Source: Deltaproteobacteria bacterium
GTDB taxonomy: Bacteria > BMS3Abin14
Length of the DNA: 34,238 nucleotides
Reading direction: 5' to 3'
Assembly: GCA_013151915.1 (NCBI GenBank)
Contig: JAADHJ010000018.1
Coordinates: 1 to 34,238, forward strand
In this document: one piece after another, positions 1 to 7,666 of the stretch
Numbering within the stretch: the first letter of the stretch is position 1
Layout of the letters: the number at the start of each line of letters is the position of its first letter
The notes under the pieces: generated by a model
What the model was told of the DNA's origin: nothing
The model's input: only the letters and a program-made list of their open reading frames with translations
The model's database searches: none
Translations under genes and position numbers: made by a program

Positions 1-128
1 AAAGGGAAACCACGCTTCCCATGACCTTTGTCAGGGTTGGAAAATTCCAGACAAGGCTGGAGGCGGCCAGCTTTAGCGATGAACTCAAGGGAAAAGGGTT
101 TGAGGCCATCGTTGTAAAGCTTCAATAA
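1..128 (+). CDS. C-terminal end of a SPOR-domain protein (partial)
   Basis: An open frame enters from the left edge (first full codon at base 3) and ends at TAA 126-128. The visible 41 residues contain the pattern VRVGKFQTRLEA...ELKGKGFEAIVVKL, which fits the last half of a SPOR domain. SPOR domains bind glycan strands of peptidoglycan stripped of stem peptides and usually sit at the periplasmic C-terminus of cell-division or wall-remodelling proteins such as FtsN, DedD or RlpA. The N-terminal part lies outside the window, so the protein type cannot be decided. The stop codon overlaps a reversed copy of a short intergenic repeat box. Confidence 0.7.
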   Translation, partial: RETTLPMTFVRVGKFQTRLEAASFSDELKGKGFEAIVVKLQ

Positions 129-152
129 TGATAGAGTCGCAAAAAGTCCAAC
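126..152 (-). repeat. Single reversed copy of the TGGACTTTTT repeat box
   Basis: Read on the minus strand, this stretch gives TGGACTTTTTGCGAC followed by TCTATCA. It matches the box that flanks the structured repeats at 9389-9609 and 15850-16069 and the fragment at 14399-14438. It is the only copy in this orientation and has no attached hairpin array. It begins on the stop codon of the SPOR-domain gene. Confidence 0.6.
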
Positions 153-172
153 CCGGGACTTCTTGCTCCGCA

Positions 173-195
173 GTGCAGCCGTTTGCAGGCTGCAC
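173..195. repeat. Hairpin repeat, 8-bp stem and 7-nt loop (CTGTGG family, copy 1)
   Basis: GTGCAGCC (173-180) and GGCTGCAC (188-195) are perfect inverted repeats around the loop GTTTGCA. On the minus strand the loop reads TGCAAAC, close to the TGCAAGT loop of the copy at 29437-29455. Stem bases differ from the other copies but pairing is kept. Flanking bases on the minus strand (CCCCGTG before the stem) resemble the CCCTGTG flank of the other copies. It is followed by GGGGTTTT and could also help terminate the SPOR-gene transcript. Confidence 0.5.
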
Positions 196-261
196 CACGG
201 GGTTTTAAAGGAGGGTTTTAAAGTATAAAGATACCAATCTTTAGGTTTCACCCTGTGTAAT

Positions 262-310
262 AACCCTGTGGCGTGACCTGGGAGTGGTCACGCTGTGGTA
301 GATTGGTTTT
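262..310. repeat. Hairpin repeat (CTGTGG family, copy 2)
   Basis: GCGTGACC (271-278) pairs perfectly with GGTCACGC (286-293) around the 7-nt loop TGGGAGT. The left flank is CCCTGTG and the right flank is CTGTGGTAGATTGG. The same flanks recur around 24283-24345 (minus strand) and 29430-29480. The 129-445 gap otherwise holds only the single box, copy 1 of this hairpin and the CCAGGT motif at 342-366; I see no gene there. Confidence 0.55.
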
Positions 311-341
311 GGAAGTGTCTGTTGTTTTACCTATGGTTTCA

Positions 342-366
342 CATCCAGGTGATCATTTCCAGGATG
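342..366. repeat. CCAGGT...CATTTCCAGGATG motif, copy 1
   Basis: CATCC (342-346) and GGATG (362-366) are inverted around AGGTGATCATTTCCA. Near-identical text occurs at 14093-14134 (minus strand, with an internal duplication) and 29507-29531. All three copies are intergenic. Confidence 0.45.
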
Positions 367-445
367 AACCTTTTTTTGCAGGTAATTGAGGGACAAAACC
401 ATTGACCTCGGCAAATGAGCGGGGGAACTAGGGGTTCTTTTCCGG

Positions 446-1114
446 ATGGTATCCTCGGGCGATCCGCAAAAAATGGATGTCGCCCTCCGGGCCATAGAGA
501 AAATCCCTCCGGATGAGGTCGCGGAGTACCTGTCATCCTGTAAGCTTGACGAAAAGACCTTTGACCTGATCACCCGGGCACTCCAGGTCAGCTCTGCCGG
601 GACCAGCGCCATGAAGGACTATGCCCACCAGGCGCTGTCCGTCAGGGAATTTGGCCCCGCCCCCTCGGCCCAAGAGGAAAATCCCACGGATAATGATACG
701 GTGACATTAACCCAGCGTGTCCAGGGTATGACCGTGGGTGAAAAGATAAAATTGGCTCTCAAGGGCGACAAGGAAGCCAGGGCACTTCTTCTCAAAGACA
801 CCAACCGTGAGATATATATGTCTGTCCTGGAAAACCCCGGCCTTAAGGAGAGCGAGGTCGAGATGATGACAAAAAATACGGCCACCAATACCGATATCCT
901 CAGAACTATTGCAAAGAACAGAGAATGGGTGGCCAACAGGAATATAATGAAAAATCTCGTATATAACCCCAAGACTCCGGTGGAGCTTTCCGTCAGGTTT
1001 CTCAACAGGATGAAACCGAAAGATCTGGAGGTTATCGCCAAGAGCCGGAACCTCCCGATGGTGGTCAGGACCACCGCCGAGAGGCTCGTGGCACGTAAAG
1101 AGAAAGGGCGGTGA
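446..1114 (+). CDS. Helical-repeat (LRV/HEAT-like) protein upstream of an MglA-like GTPase
   Basis: A 222-residue soluble protein with no signal peptide or membrane segment. I recognise it as a conserved hypothetical family of deltaproteobacteria, not as a named gene. The conserved core runs over roughly residues 95-220: an LKGDKEAR motif, LLLKDTNREIYMSVLENPGL, then NREWVANRNIMKNLVYNPKTP and KDLEVIAKSRNLP. It reads as a series of short helix pairs of the leucine-rich-repeat-variant/HEAT type. The start is ATG 446, preceded at 11 nt by a weak AGGGG; ATG 473 is the alternative. A TTGACC at 402-407 could be a -35 box. The stop lies 4 bp before the GTPase start, so the two are probably co-translated and the protein may be a partner or scaffold of the GTPase. 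That role is inferred from position only. Confidence 0.75.
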   Translation: MVSSGDPQKMDVALRAIEKIPPDEVAEYLSSCKLDEKTFDLITRALQVSSAGTSAMKDYAHQALSVREFGPAPSAQEENPTDNDTVTLTQRVQGMTVGEKIKLALKGDKEARALLLKDTNREIYMSVLENPGLKESEVEMMTKNTATNTDILRTIAKNREWVANRNIMKNLVYNPKTPVELSVRFLNRMKPKDLEVIAKSRNLPMVVRTTAERLVARKEKGR

Positions 1115-1118
1115 TCCC

Positions 1119-2411
1119 ATGCCGGTTTTTAACTACCCAGGTAAAGAGGTTAACATAAAGGTCGTCTATTATGGTCCCGGCCTGTCCGGAAAAACCACCA
1201 ACATCCAGTACATCCACAGCAATATCCGGCCCGATCTCAAAGGGAAACTCGTTTCTCTTGCCACCCAGACCGATCGGACGCTTTTTTTTGATTTCCTTCC
1301 CATGGAACTGGGAATGCTGGGGGGCTACAAAATCCGGCTCCACCTGTATACCGTGCCCGGCCAGGTTCATTACAATGCGACCAGGAAACTCGTCCTGAAA
1401 GGGGTGGATGGAGTCGTTCTTGTTGCCGATTCCCAGCGGGCGATGCAGGAGACCAACCAGGAGAGTCTTACCAACCTTGAGAAAAACCTGGAATCCTACG
1501 GCAAGGGTTTAAAGGATCTTCCCCATGTCATCCAGTGCAACAAAAGGGACCTCGACGACCTTTTAAGCTTGGATGAACTCAACGCTCAGCTTAACCCCTA
1601 CAAAGCGCCGGTTCTGGAGGCTATCGCATCGGAAGGGAAGGGGGTCCTGGAATGTCTGAGGGAGATCCTTCGCCTTGTTATGAAATCACTTCGGGACCAG
1701 TTTCCACTCCAGGAGGCAGAAGCCGAACCGTTGGGGAAAACCCCTTCCAGAACCGGGGCCGAAGCTATCCCGGAACCTGAACCGGCGGGAGGTTCTGAAG
1801 AGACTCCATCGTCCCTGGAGGTGGGGACCCCGGATGAGCCGCCACCGTCTCTGGAGTCCGAGCCTGAAGTAACGGTTGCCCTTGATGCGCCGGAAACGCC
1901 GGTTTCCACAAGGCGAAACAATATGATGGTACGTCTGCCCATCCCTGGCGGGGGGGAGATGGAGATCGTTGTTCAGGTCACCGCGCGTCTTACCAAAGCG
2001 CCGTTGTCCGCCGAAACCACTCCTCCGGAGTCGCAGAGGGAGCGTCCGGGTGAGGATCCTCCTGAAGGCGTCTCCTCCGAGATTGAAGACGCCGTCCTCG
2101 AACCCGGGCCGGAGATGATGGGTTCCCAGGTCGATGAGACGGCCTCCGCTGATGAGTTTGATGTCGAGGAGGTTATCGCGGAACTCGATGAGGAACTGGA
2201 ACTCGATACCCTTGAAACCCTAACGGAGGACGGTGAAGATCAAGGGACTGAAAGACCGGATGAGGGCTTCCCCCCGGTAGCCAAAGAGGAACCCTATGAT
2301 CCTTCTTTCCGGGAACTGCAGTTCACCGATTTTGACGGGGACCAGGGGCCCGAAGATGGAAAGGGAAAGAAGAAAGGTTTTTTCGGGCGGCTCAGGAAGA
2401 AACGTCTCTGA
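1119..2411 (+). CDS. MglA-family Ras-like GTPase with long acidic C-terminal extension
   Basis: Residues 1-195 form a small Ras-like GTPase of the MglA family, which in Myxococcus sets cell polarity. Visible nucleotide-binding elements are the P-loop GPGLSGKTT (19-27), the G3 motif TVPGQ (78-82, with P in place of the usual A/D-x-x-G spacing seen in Ras) and G4 NKRD (141-144). MglA proteins are normally about 195 residues, but this one has 430. Residues 196-415 are rich in Glu, Pro and Ser and look disordered, apart from a conserved-looking island around 267-293 (RLPIPGGGEMEIVVQVTARL). The last 16 residues are strongly basic with two Phe, suggesting a membrane- or polymer-binding tip. No roadblock/MglB gene is adjacent. 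It follows the helical-repeat gene by 4 bp. Function beyond GTP binding is not established here. Confidence 0.85.
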   Translation: MPVFNYPGKEVNIKVVYYGPGLSGKTTNIQYIHSNIRPDLKGKLVSLATQTDRTLFFDFLPMELGMLGGYKIRLHLYTVPGQVHYNATRKLVLKGVDGVVLVADSQRAMQETNQESLTNLEKNLESYGKGLKDLPHVIQCNKRDLDDLLSLDELNAQLNPYKAPVLEAIASEGKGVLECLREILRLVMKSLRDQFPLQEAEAEPLGKTPSRTGAEAIPEPEPAGGSEETPSSLEVGTPDEPPPSLESEPEVTVALDAPETPVSTRRNNMMVRLPIPGGGEMEIVVQVTARLTKAPLSAETTPPESQRERPGEDPPEGVSSEIEDAVLEPGPEMMGSQVDETASADEFDVEEVIAELDEELELDTLETLTEDGEDQGTERPDEGFPPVAKEEPYDPSFRELQFTDFDGDQGPEDGKGKKKGFFGRLRKKRL

Positions 2412-2424
2412 CGGGACAGGTAAG

Positions 2425-2498
2425 GAACGTTCAACGTTCAAGGTTCAAAGTTCAACGTGGTAAAATAGCTAGACCCCAGACCCCAGATCCCAGACCCT
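2425..2498. repeat. Heptanucleotide repeat tract (GTTCAAC and CCCAGAC types)
   Basis: Bases 2425-2458 are variants of a 7-bp unit (TTCAACG, TTCAAGG, TTCAAAG). Bases 2470-2498 are a second 7-bp tract (CCCAGAC, CCCAGAT). Both types share the layout of the arrays at 24608-24780 and 29157-29280 on the opposite strand. No coding content is seen between the GTPase and comEC. Confidence 0.7.
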
Positions 2499-2547
2499 AT
2501 TTTTAGCTTGGACCCCTGTTTGGCAGCACTTTTGCTTGGGTGTTTCC

Positions 2548-4884
2548 ATGCAGCCGGATTCCCCAGGAAATAATCGCGGGATAGTTCCTCGCAAACCCGC
2601 CAGTTCCCTTCTTGCCGTGGGTTTTCTATGCGGTTCCCTGTTGGGAATGGTTGTTCCCGTTTATCCAAAACCTGCGCTTCCTCCAGCCGCTGCCGTTGCG
2701 GTGCTCTCCATTATTGCTCCGACTCCCTTTATTCTGGCGGCGGCCGGTTTTTCATTGGGAATCTTAACCTCCGTTATTCCCGGACCCTCCCGGGACCATG
2801 AAATGCCTCCCGACATCATCGGCAGCATCGAGGGCAAGGTTCTGTCAGTGAAGGCCGGGCGGGCCGGAAGCGGGGTGGCCACCGTCTCCGTGGACCGGGT
2901 TTTTCTGCCGCAGCCCGCAAAGGTTCGCCTCGAGGCCCATCTGCGTCTTTCCGGCGGGCCTATGCCTTCCGCGGGGGATCGTATCAGGGCTCCTGTCCAT
3001 CTGATCCCTTTCGCGCCGGAAAACAGACCCGGTTTCCTCTACTTCGGCAATGTGGGCTCACGGGGATGGATCCTCATCCGTGAAGGAGGTTACTTTTCGC
3101 ACATCAGGAGGAAGATCAGGTCCGCACTGCTGAAAGGAGGTGGAAGGTTCGGCCCTTCGGCCACGGGGGTGCTGACCAGTATCGGGCTTGGCGACAGGTC
3201 CCTTTTGCCGGCTGAAACGTCAAGAGCCATGCGGCACACCGGCATCTTTCATCTTTTGGCCATATCAGGAGTCCACCTGGCCGCCGCCTTGCTGATGGGA
3301 TACCTGTTGGCCCGTCCCTTGGGCGCCGTAATAGCAGGTGGTGGCTGTCCGGGCCTGTTCCTCGGCATTCGAATGGTCGCAGGAGGTCTGCTCTGTATTT
3401 ATTACCTGTCCATTACCGGATTGTCCCCTTCCGCATCCAGGGCCGGGGTTTTCGCGGCACTGATAGCTTTGGCATTGATGGTAAAAAGGGAAGTCCATCC
3501 CATGAATGTCCTTGCGTTATGCTACCTGGTCATCGGTTCATTTTCCGCTGTTCCTCAGCCGGGGATCTCGTTGGCTCTTTCCATGCTTGCGTGTCTGGGT
3601 ATCTTTGTCTCCGTTGGGCAGGGGGCGAAGGACCTGACGGCCGCGATGAGGGTGTCGGCAGGTGCATTTATCTTTACGCTTCCTCTGGTTGTGATGGTGT
3701 TCAGGGGGATTCCCCTGTTGGCTCCGGCGATCAACCTGGTCGTCGGAATTCCCTTCGCCGCCATGCTTATCCCCGGGGTGGTCCTTGGTGACGTCCTTTC
3801 AGTTGTCCTGCCCCACGGGGCGAATGCTGTTTTTGCCGCATGTGCCGGCCTTGGTGGAATATTAACGGCGTTTGTCGCTGTTCTCGGGAGGGCCAGGTGG
3901 ATCTATCTCCCCCTGAACGGATTCGGATGTGTTGCGGCCGCGGCCGCAGGCGTTTTATGCGCGTTTCTGTGGGTTCGATGGCGGGGAAACCTGAGGCGTG
4001 GCGTAATTCTTATTATCTTCATATTCGCTGCCGCCATGGTGGGGAATTTTTTTGGCGGCCGGCTTGCTTTCAACAGGTTTGAAATTCAATTTCCCGGCCT
4101 GGGCCAGGCCGACGCCGCCATCCTGAGGGTCTCCGGCAAAACGGTTATGGTGGATGCCGGCCCACCCGGCGTTGGGCTGCGCAGACCCCCCATTGCCCGT
4201 ACGATGGAAAGGGAGGGGATAAGAAGGATTGATGCCCTTATTCTCACCCACCCACATCCGGACCATGTGGGAGGGGCGGCATTTCTGATGAAAAACTGGG
4301 ATGTTGACGAGGTCATTCTTCCCCAGACCCGGCAGGCACTTGATCTTTGGCGGAAGGTCCTGGTGAACGTCCCGCCGGGTACCATTGTGCGGTTCATAAC
4401 CAAGGGGGATTCTGTCAGGGTAGGAGAGATGGAATTTGAAGCGAAGGCTCCATTCTCCGAAAGGTATCGGAAGGGAGAGGATCTGAATCGGCTTTCCCTG
4501 GTCATGTTGCTGCGCTGGCGTAATTTTTCCGCCTTATTGACCGGTGACGCCCCTTGGAGTTCAGTGGAAAAGATAATCGGCCGGATCGACAGTCTTGATC
4601 TTCTCAAGATCCCACATCACGGGAGCGCCAAAGGTTTTGACCCCGCCTCCATGGAAAGGATCGGCATGGTTAAAGGGGTGTTCCGAAAACTGCTGGCCGT
4701 GTACACTTCCGATCCACCTGGGAAAAGGGCCCTTCCTTCTTTGAAGGTTGTCAGGTGGTTTGAACGTGCAGGGGCACGGTTTTTACTGACAGGACGTGGA
4801 GAGGGTGTTAACATTGTTTGCCGTTCTCCACGAAAGTGGAGAAACGGTGGGGCTGGGAAAGTTGACATCCATTATAGCTTCTGA
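2548..4884 (+). CDS. comEC: ComEC/Rec2-family DNA internalisation channel
   Basis: A full-length ComEC of 778 residues from ATG 2548; an in-frame TTG at 2536 is possible, and neither start has a clear ribosome site. ComEC carries single-stranded DNA across the inner membrane during natural transformation. Order: two or three hydrophobic segments (about 20-80), a soluble DUF4131-like/OB region (about 90-180), the polytopic Competence domain with the signature GIFHLLAISGVHLA (232-245) and a run of membrane helices to about 490, then a metallo-beta-lactamase-like domain. That last domain keeps HPHPDH (568-573), LTGD (664-667) and KIPHHGS (687-693), so the putative nuclease metal site looks intact. 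The gene stands alone, with no pilus or comEA gene beside it. Its stop codon lies inside the promoter of the next gene. Confidence 0.93.
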   Translation: MQPDSPGNNRGIVPRKPASSLLAVGFLCGSLLGMVVPVYPKPALPPAAAVAVLSIIAPTPFILAAAGFSLGILTSVIPGPSRDHEMPPDIIGSIEGKVLSVKAGRAGSGVATVSVDRVFLPQPAKVRLEAHLRLSGGPMPSAGDRIRAPVHLIPFAPENRPGFLYFGNVGSRGWILIREGGYFSHIRRKIRSALLKGGGRFGPSATGVLTSIGLGDRSLLPAETSRAMRHTGIFHLLAISGVHLAAALLMGYLLARPLGAVIAGGGCPGLFLGIRMVAGGLLCIYYLSITGLSPSASRAGVFAALIALALMVKREVHPMNVLALCYLVIGSFSAVPQPGISLALSMLACLGIFVSVGQGAKDLTAAMRVSAGAFIFTLPLVVMVFRGIPLLAPAINLVVGIPFAAMLIPGVVLGDVLSVVLPHGANAVFAACAGLGGILTAFVAVLGRARWIYLPLNGFGCVAAAAAGVLCAFLWVRWRGNLRRGVILIIFIFAAAMVGNFFGGRLAFNRFEIQFPGLGQADAAILRVSGKTVMVDAGPPGVGLRRPPIARTMEREGIRRIDALILTHPHPDHVGGAAFLMKNWDVDEVILPQTRQALDLWRKVLVNVPPGTIVRFITKGDSVRVGEMEFEAKAPFSERYRKGEDLNRLSLVMLLRWRNFSALLTGDAPWSSVEKIIGRIDSLDLLKIPHHGSAKGFDPASMERIGMVKGVFRKLLAVYTSDPPGKRALPSLKVVRWFERAGARFLLTGRGEGVNIVCRSPRKWRNGGAGKVDIHYSF

Positions 4885-4890
4885 TAGAAA
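4862..4890 (+). promoter_or_regulatory. Candidate sigma-70 promoter for the REC-GAF-GGDEF gene
   Basis: TTGACA (4862-4867), a 17-bp spacer and TAGAAA (4885-4890). It overlaps the last codons and stop of comEC and would give a leader of about 40 nt before ATG 4938. The -35 is perfect and the -10 matches 4 of 6. Confidence 0.5.
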
Positions 4891-4937
4891 AATTCTTATT
4901 TTCTATATTGTTAGATGAGTTTCAACTGGGGAAATCG

Positions 4938-6380
4938 ATGAAGAAATTCACGGTCCTTGTGGTTGACGATGACAAATTCTCCAGGACTTTCTGCCGCCAG
5001 ATCCTGGAGGAAGAGGACAATATGGTGGTTGAAGAGGCCGCAGGGGTTGATGAAGCCCTGGACAGGGTAAGGGATGGTGAAATTGATCTTGTCGTCTCCG
5101 ACATGGTCATGCCGAAAAAATCAGGTCTTGATCTTGTCAAAAGCTTAAGCCTGGAATCACCTGATCTCAAGGTTATCGTTATCACCGGCCACGCCTCCAT
5201 TGAAAACGCGGTGGAGGCAATGAAGCTTGGGGCCCTGGACTACATTAGAAAACCTCTGAACCCCGGCGAATTCAAGGTGGTCGTACAGCATGCCCTTGAT
5301 CGACTTCGCCTTGCCAAAGAAAACAGGGAATTGAAGAACAGCCTGAACCTTTACAATGTCAGCAACCGGATCATGCGAACCATCGAGATCGAGGATCTGT
5401 ATGAGGTTGTCTTTGAAAAGATGCTCCAGGAAGTTGGCGCCACAAGGGGGTTTCTCTATCTCATCGACCAGGAACAGGGGGATTCAAATATCGTTATCTC
5501 CGAGGGCTTCGATGTGGATCGAAATCCCGATCTGGACCGGAAGGTCTTTGAGCTTTACGGAGGCGCGCTGTCGGAGGCCACCGTCCCATACTGCCCCGAA
5601 GTTATTCTTCCCCTGAAGATCAACTATCGGAGCAGGTCCGATCCCATCCGATCCATTATCTTCATCCCACTCCGGAGCAAGAACGACCTGGTCGGAATGG
5701 TGGTGTTTTTCGACACCGAACGGGAGAGTGCCTTCTGTGGAGAGGACCTGAAAGCGGCCCGGTTTCTCTGTGACCATGCGGGATGTGCTATTGAAAACGC
5801 CATCCTGTACTCCAAGGCAAAGATCCTCACTATTACCGATGATCTGACCAGCGCGTTTAACTACAGGTATCTGAATAATATTCTTGACAGGGAAATGCTC
5901 AGGGCTGAAAGGCTGGGTTCATCCATGTCCGTACTCTTCCTCGATCTGGATTCGTTCAAGAAGGTCAATGACCGGTTCGGGCACCTGGTGGGGAGTAAAA
6001 TCCTGGTTGAGTTGGCCGGCCTTCTCAAGGAAGCTGTGCGAAAGGTTGATGCCGTTGCTCGATACGGTGGCGATGAGTACATCATTGTTTTGACAGACAC
6101 ATTTCCGAAGGGGGCCATGATCGTTGCGGAACGGATTCGGCGCATGATCGAAGAGTTCGTCTTCCTCGACGAGGAGGGATATTCCATTCGCCTGACGATC
6201 TCAATAGGGGTCGCGTCCTATCCAGAGCACGCGCAGAGCAAGGTAGAACTGCTGCATCTCGCCGATGAGGCTATGTACAAAGGTAAGTTTGGCAAGAAAA
6301 ACGTTGTCTATCTGGCCGTTCCCGGCCTGGAAAGTACGGGCACCAATATTTCCCCGCCCCCTGAGAAGAAAAAGGAATAG
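4938..6380 (+). CDS. Response regulator with REC, GAF and GGDEF (diguanylate cyclase) domains
   Basis: A 480-residue cytoplasmic signalling protein predicted to make cyclic di-GMP. The REC domain covers about 1-120, with the acidic pocket VVDDD near residue 6-10, phospho-acceptor Asp55 in SDMVMP and Lys105 in RKP. A GAF-type sensor spans about 145-295. The GGDEF domain spans about 310-470 with an intact GGDEY active site (377-381) and, five residues before it, RKVD, which fits the RxxD inhibitory c-di-GMP site. Catalysis with product inhibition is therefore expected. I chose ATG 4938, which starts the REC fold directly and has GGGG 7 nt upstream, over TTG 4908. The partner histidine kinase is not adjacent. 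hisS follows after 11 bp, so the two may share a transcript. Confidence 0.88.
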   Translation: MKKFTVLVVDDDKFSRTFCRQILEEEDNMVVEEAAGVDEALDRVRDGEIDLVVSDMVMPKKSGLDLVKSLSLESPDLKVIVITGHASIENAVEAMKLGALDYIRKPLNPGEFKVVVQHALDRLRLAKENRELKNSLNLYNVSNRIMRTIEIEDLYEVVFEKMLQEVGATRGFLYLIDQEQGDSNIVISEGFDVDRNPDLDRKVFELYGGALSEATVPYCPEVILPLKINYRSRSDPIRSIIFIPLRSKNDLVGMVVFFDTERESAFCGEDLKAARFLCDHAGCAIENAILYSKAKILTITDDLTSAFNYRYLNNILDREMLRAERLGSSMSVLFLDLDSFKKVNDRFGHLVGSKILVELAGLLKEAVRKVDAVARYGGDEYIIVLTDTFPKGAMIVAERIRRMIEEFVFLDEEGYSIRLTISIGVASYPEHAQSKVELLHLADEAMYKGKFGKKNVVYLAVPGLESTGTNISPPPEKKKE

Positions 6381-6391
6381 GTTGGACTTCA

Positions 6392-7666
6392 ATGCACAAG
6401 GCGATCAAAGCCATCCGCGGGTTCAACGACGTTCCGCCTGATGAGGCCTGGAAATACACCTACATTGAAAATTGTGCCCGCCGGCACTTTCATTTGTACG
6501 GCTACAGTGAGATACGCCTGCCGGTGCTCGAGTATACCGAACTGTTTTCGAGGGGGATCGGCGAGGCGACGGATATAGTCGAAAAGGAGATGTACACATT
6601 CCCCGACCGTAACGGCAGGAGCCTGACCCTCCGGCCCGAGGGAACGGCATCCGCAGTGAGGGCCTACCTGGAGAGGGGATGGCAATCGGATGGGGCGGTC
6701 AGCAAGCTCTTCTATTCCGGTCCCATGTTTCGGCATGAGAGACCGCAGAAGGGCCGATATCGTCAATTTTATCAACTTGGGTTGGAGGCCATCGGCCATG
6801 GCGGGCCGTTGGTGGATGCCGAGGTGATAGATCTTCTGTACAGGCTCTTTGTCAGGATGGATGTTCATGACGTCAGGATCCTCCTTAACAGCCTGGGGTG
6901 CAAGGAATGCAGACCCGGCTTCCGTGATAAATTGCTGGCCTTTCTCGGGTCCGTATCGGAAAGGCTTTGCTCAAATTGCAGAAGAAGGATGCAGACCAAT
7001 CCTCTCAGGGTTCTGGACTGCAAGGTACCATCCTGCCGGGAGGCGCTGGACGGCGTCCCGGTAATGGTGGACTATCTTTGTAATGAATGCCGGGATCATT
7101 TTACCATGGTACGCCGGACCCTCGATGGACTGGAGATGCCCTACACCGTAGATCCCAGGATCGTCCGCGGTCTCGACTACTACAACAGGACTGCTTTTGA
7201 GGCCGTCTGTGACCGACTGGGTTCCCAGAATGCCGTGGCAGCCGGCGGGCGATACGATGGCCTTGCCCGACAGATTGGAGGCGATGTGCCGGGAATCGGT
7301 TTTGCCATGGGTGTTGAACGCCTGAAGCTGATTATGGAATGGGATTCCCTGGCCCCTCTGGTTCCGGACTATTATCTTGCGAGTGCCACACCTGATGCCA
7401 GGATCCCCATCATGAAATTAGCGGACGAAATCAGGGGATTCGGGGTTCGGGCCGAGGTGGACCTGGAGGAGAGGAGTTTGAAAGCACAGCTGAGGCGTGC
7501 GAACAGAATGTCGGTGCCCAAGGTAGTTATCATCGGGGATGACGAGCTCTCGAGAGGGACAGTGACGCTGAAAGATTTTTTCAGTAAAAAACAGGAGGAG
7601 ATCCCTCGCAGTGATTTCATTGCGGGGTTGATCGGAACCGGAGCAAATCTGAAAGGAGCGGAGTGA
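6392..7666 (+). CDS. hisS: Histidyl-tRNA synthetase
   Basis: A class II aminoacyl-tRNA synthetase of 424 residues, the usual bacterial length. It activates histidine with ATP and charges tRNA-His in the cytoplasm. Landmarks are the opening KAIRGFNDV, LRPEGT (80-85), motif 2 FRHERPQKGRYRQF (113-126), a Cys-rich insertion between about 165 and 235 with CKEC, CSNC and CNEC pairs that is normal in the longer HisRS form, the histidine-binding VRGLDYY (258-264), and the C-terminal anticodon-binding domain from about 325. A purine-rich AAGGAATAGG lies 11-20 nt before ATG 6392. The stop codon overlaps the start of the next gene (TGATG). Both neighbours are signalling proteins, not translation genes. 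Confidence 0.96.
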   Translation: MHKAIKAIRGFNDVPPDEAWKYTYIENCARRHFHLYGYSEIRLPVLEYTELFSRGIGEATDIVEKEMYTFPDRNGRSLTLRPEGTASAVRAYLERGWQSDGAVSKLFYSGPMFRHERPQKGRYRQFYQLGLEAIGHGGPLVDAEVIDLLYRLFVRMDVHDVRILLNSLGCKECRPGFRDKLLAFLGSVSERLCSNCRRRMQTNPLRVLDCKVPSCREALDGVPVMVDYLCNECRDHFTMVRRTLDGLEMPYTVDPRIVRGLDYYNRTAFEAVCDRLGSQNAVAAGGRYDGLARQIGGDVPGIGFAMGVERLKLIMEWDSLAPLVPDYYLASATPDARIPIMKLADEIRGFGVRAEVDLEERSLKAQLRRANRMSVPKVVIIGDDELSRGTVTLKDFFSKKQEEIPRSDFIAGLIGTGANLKGAE

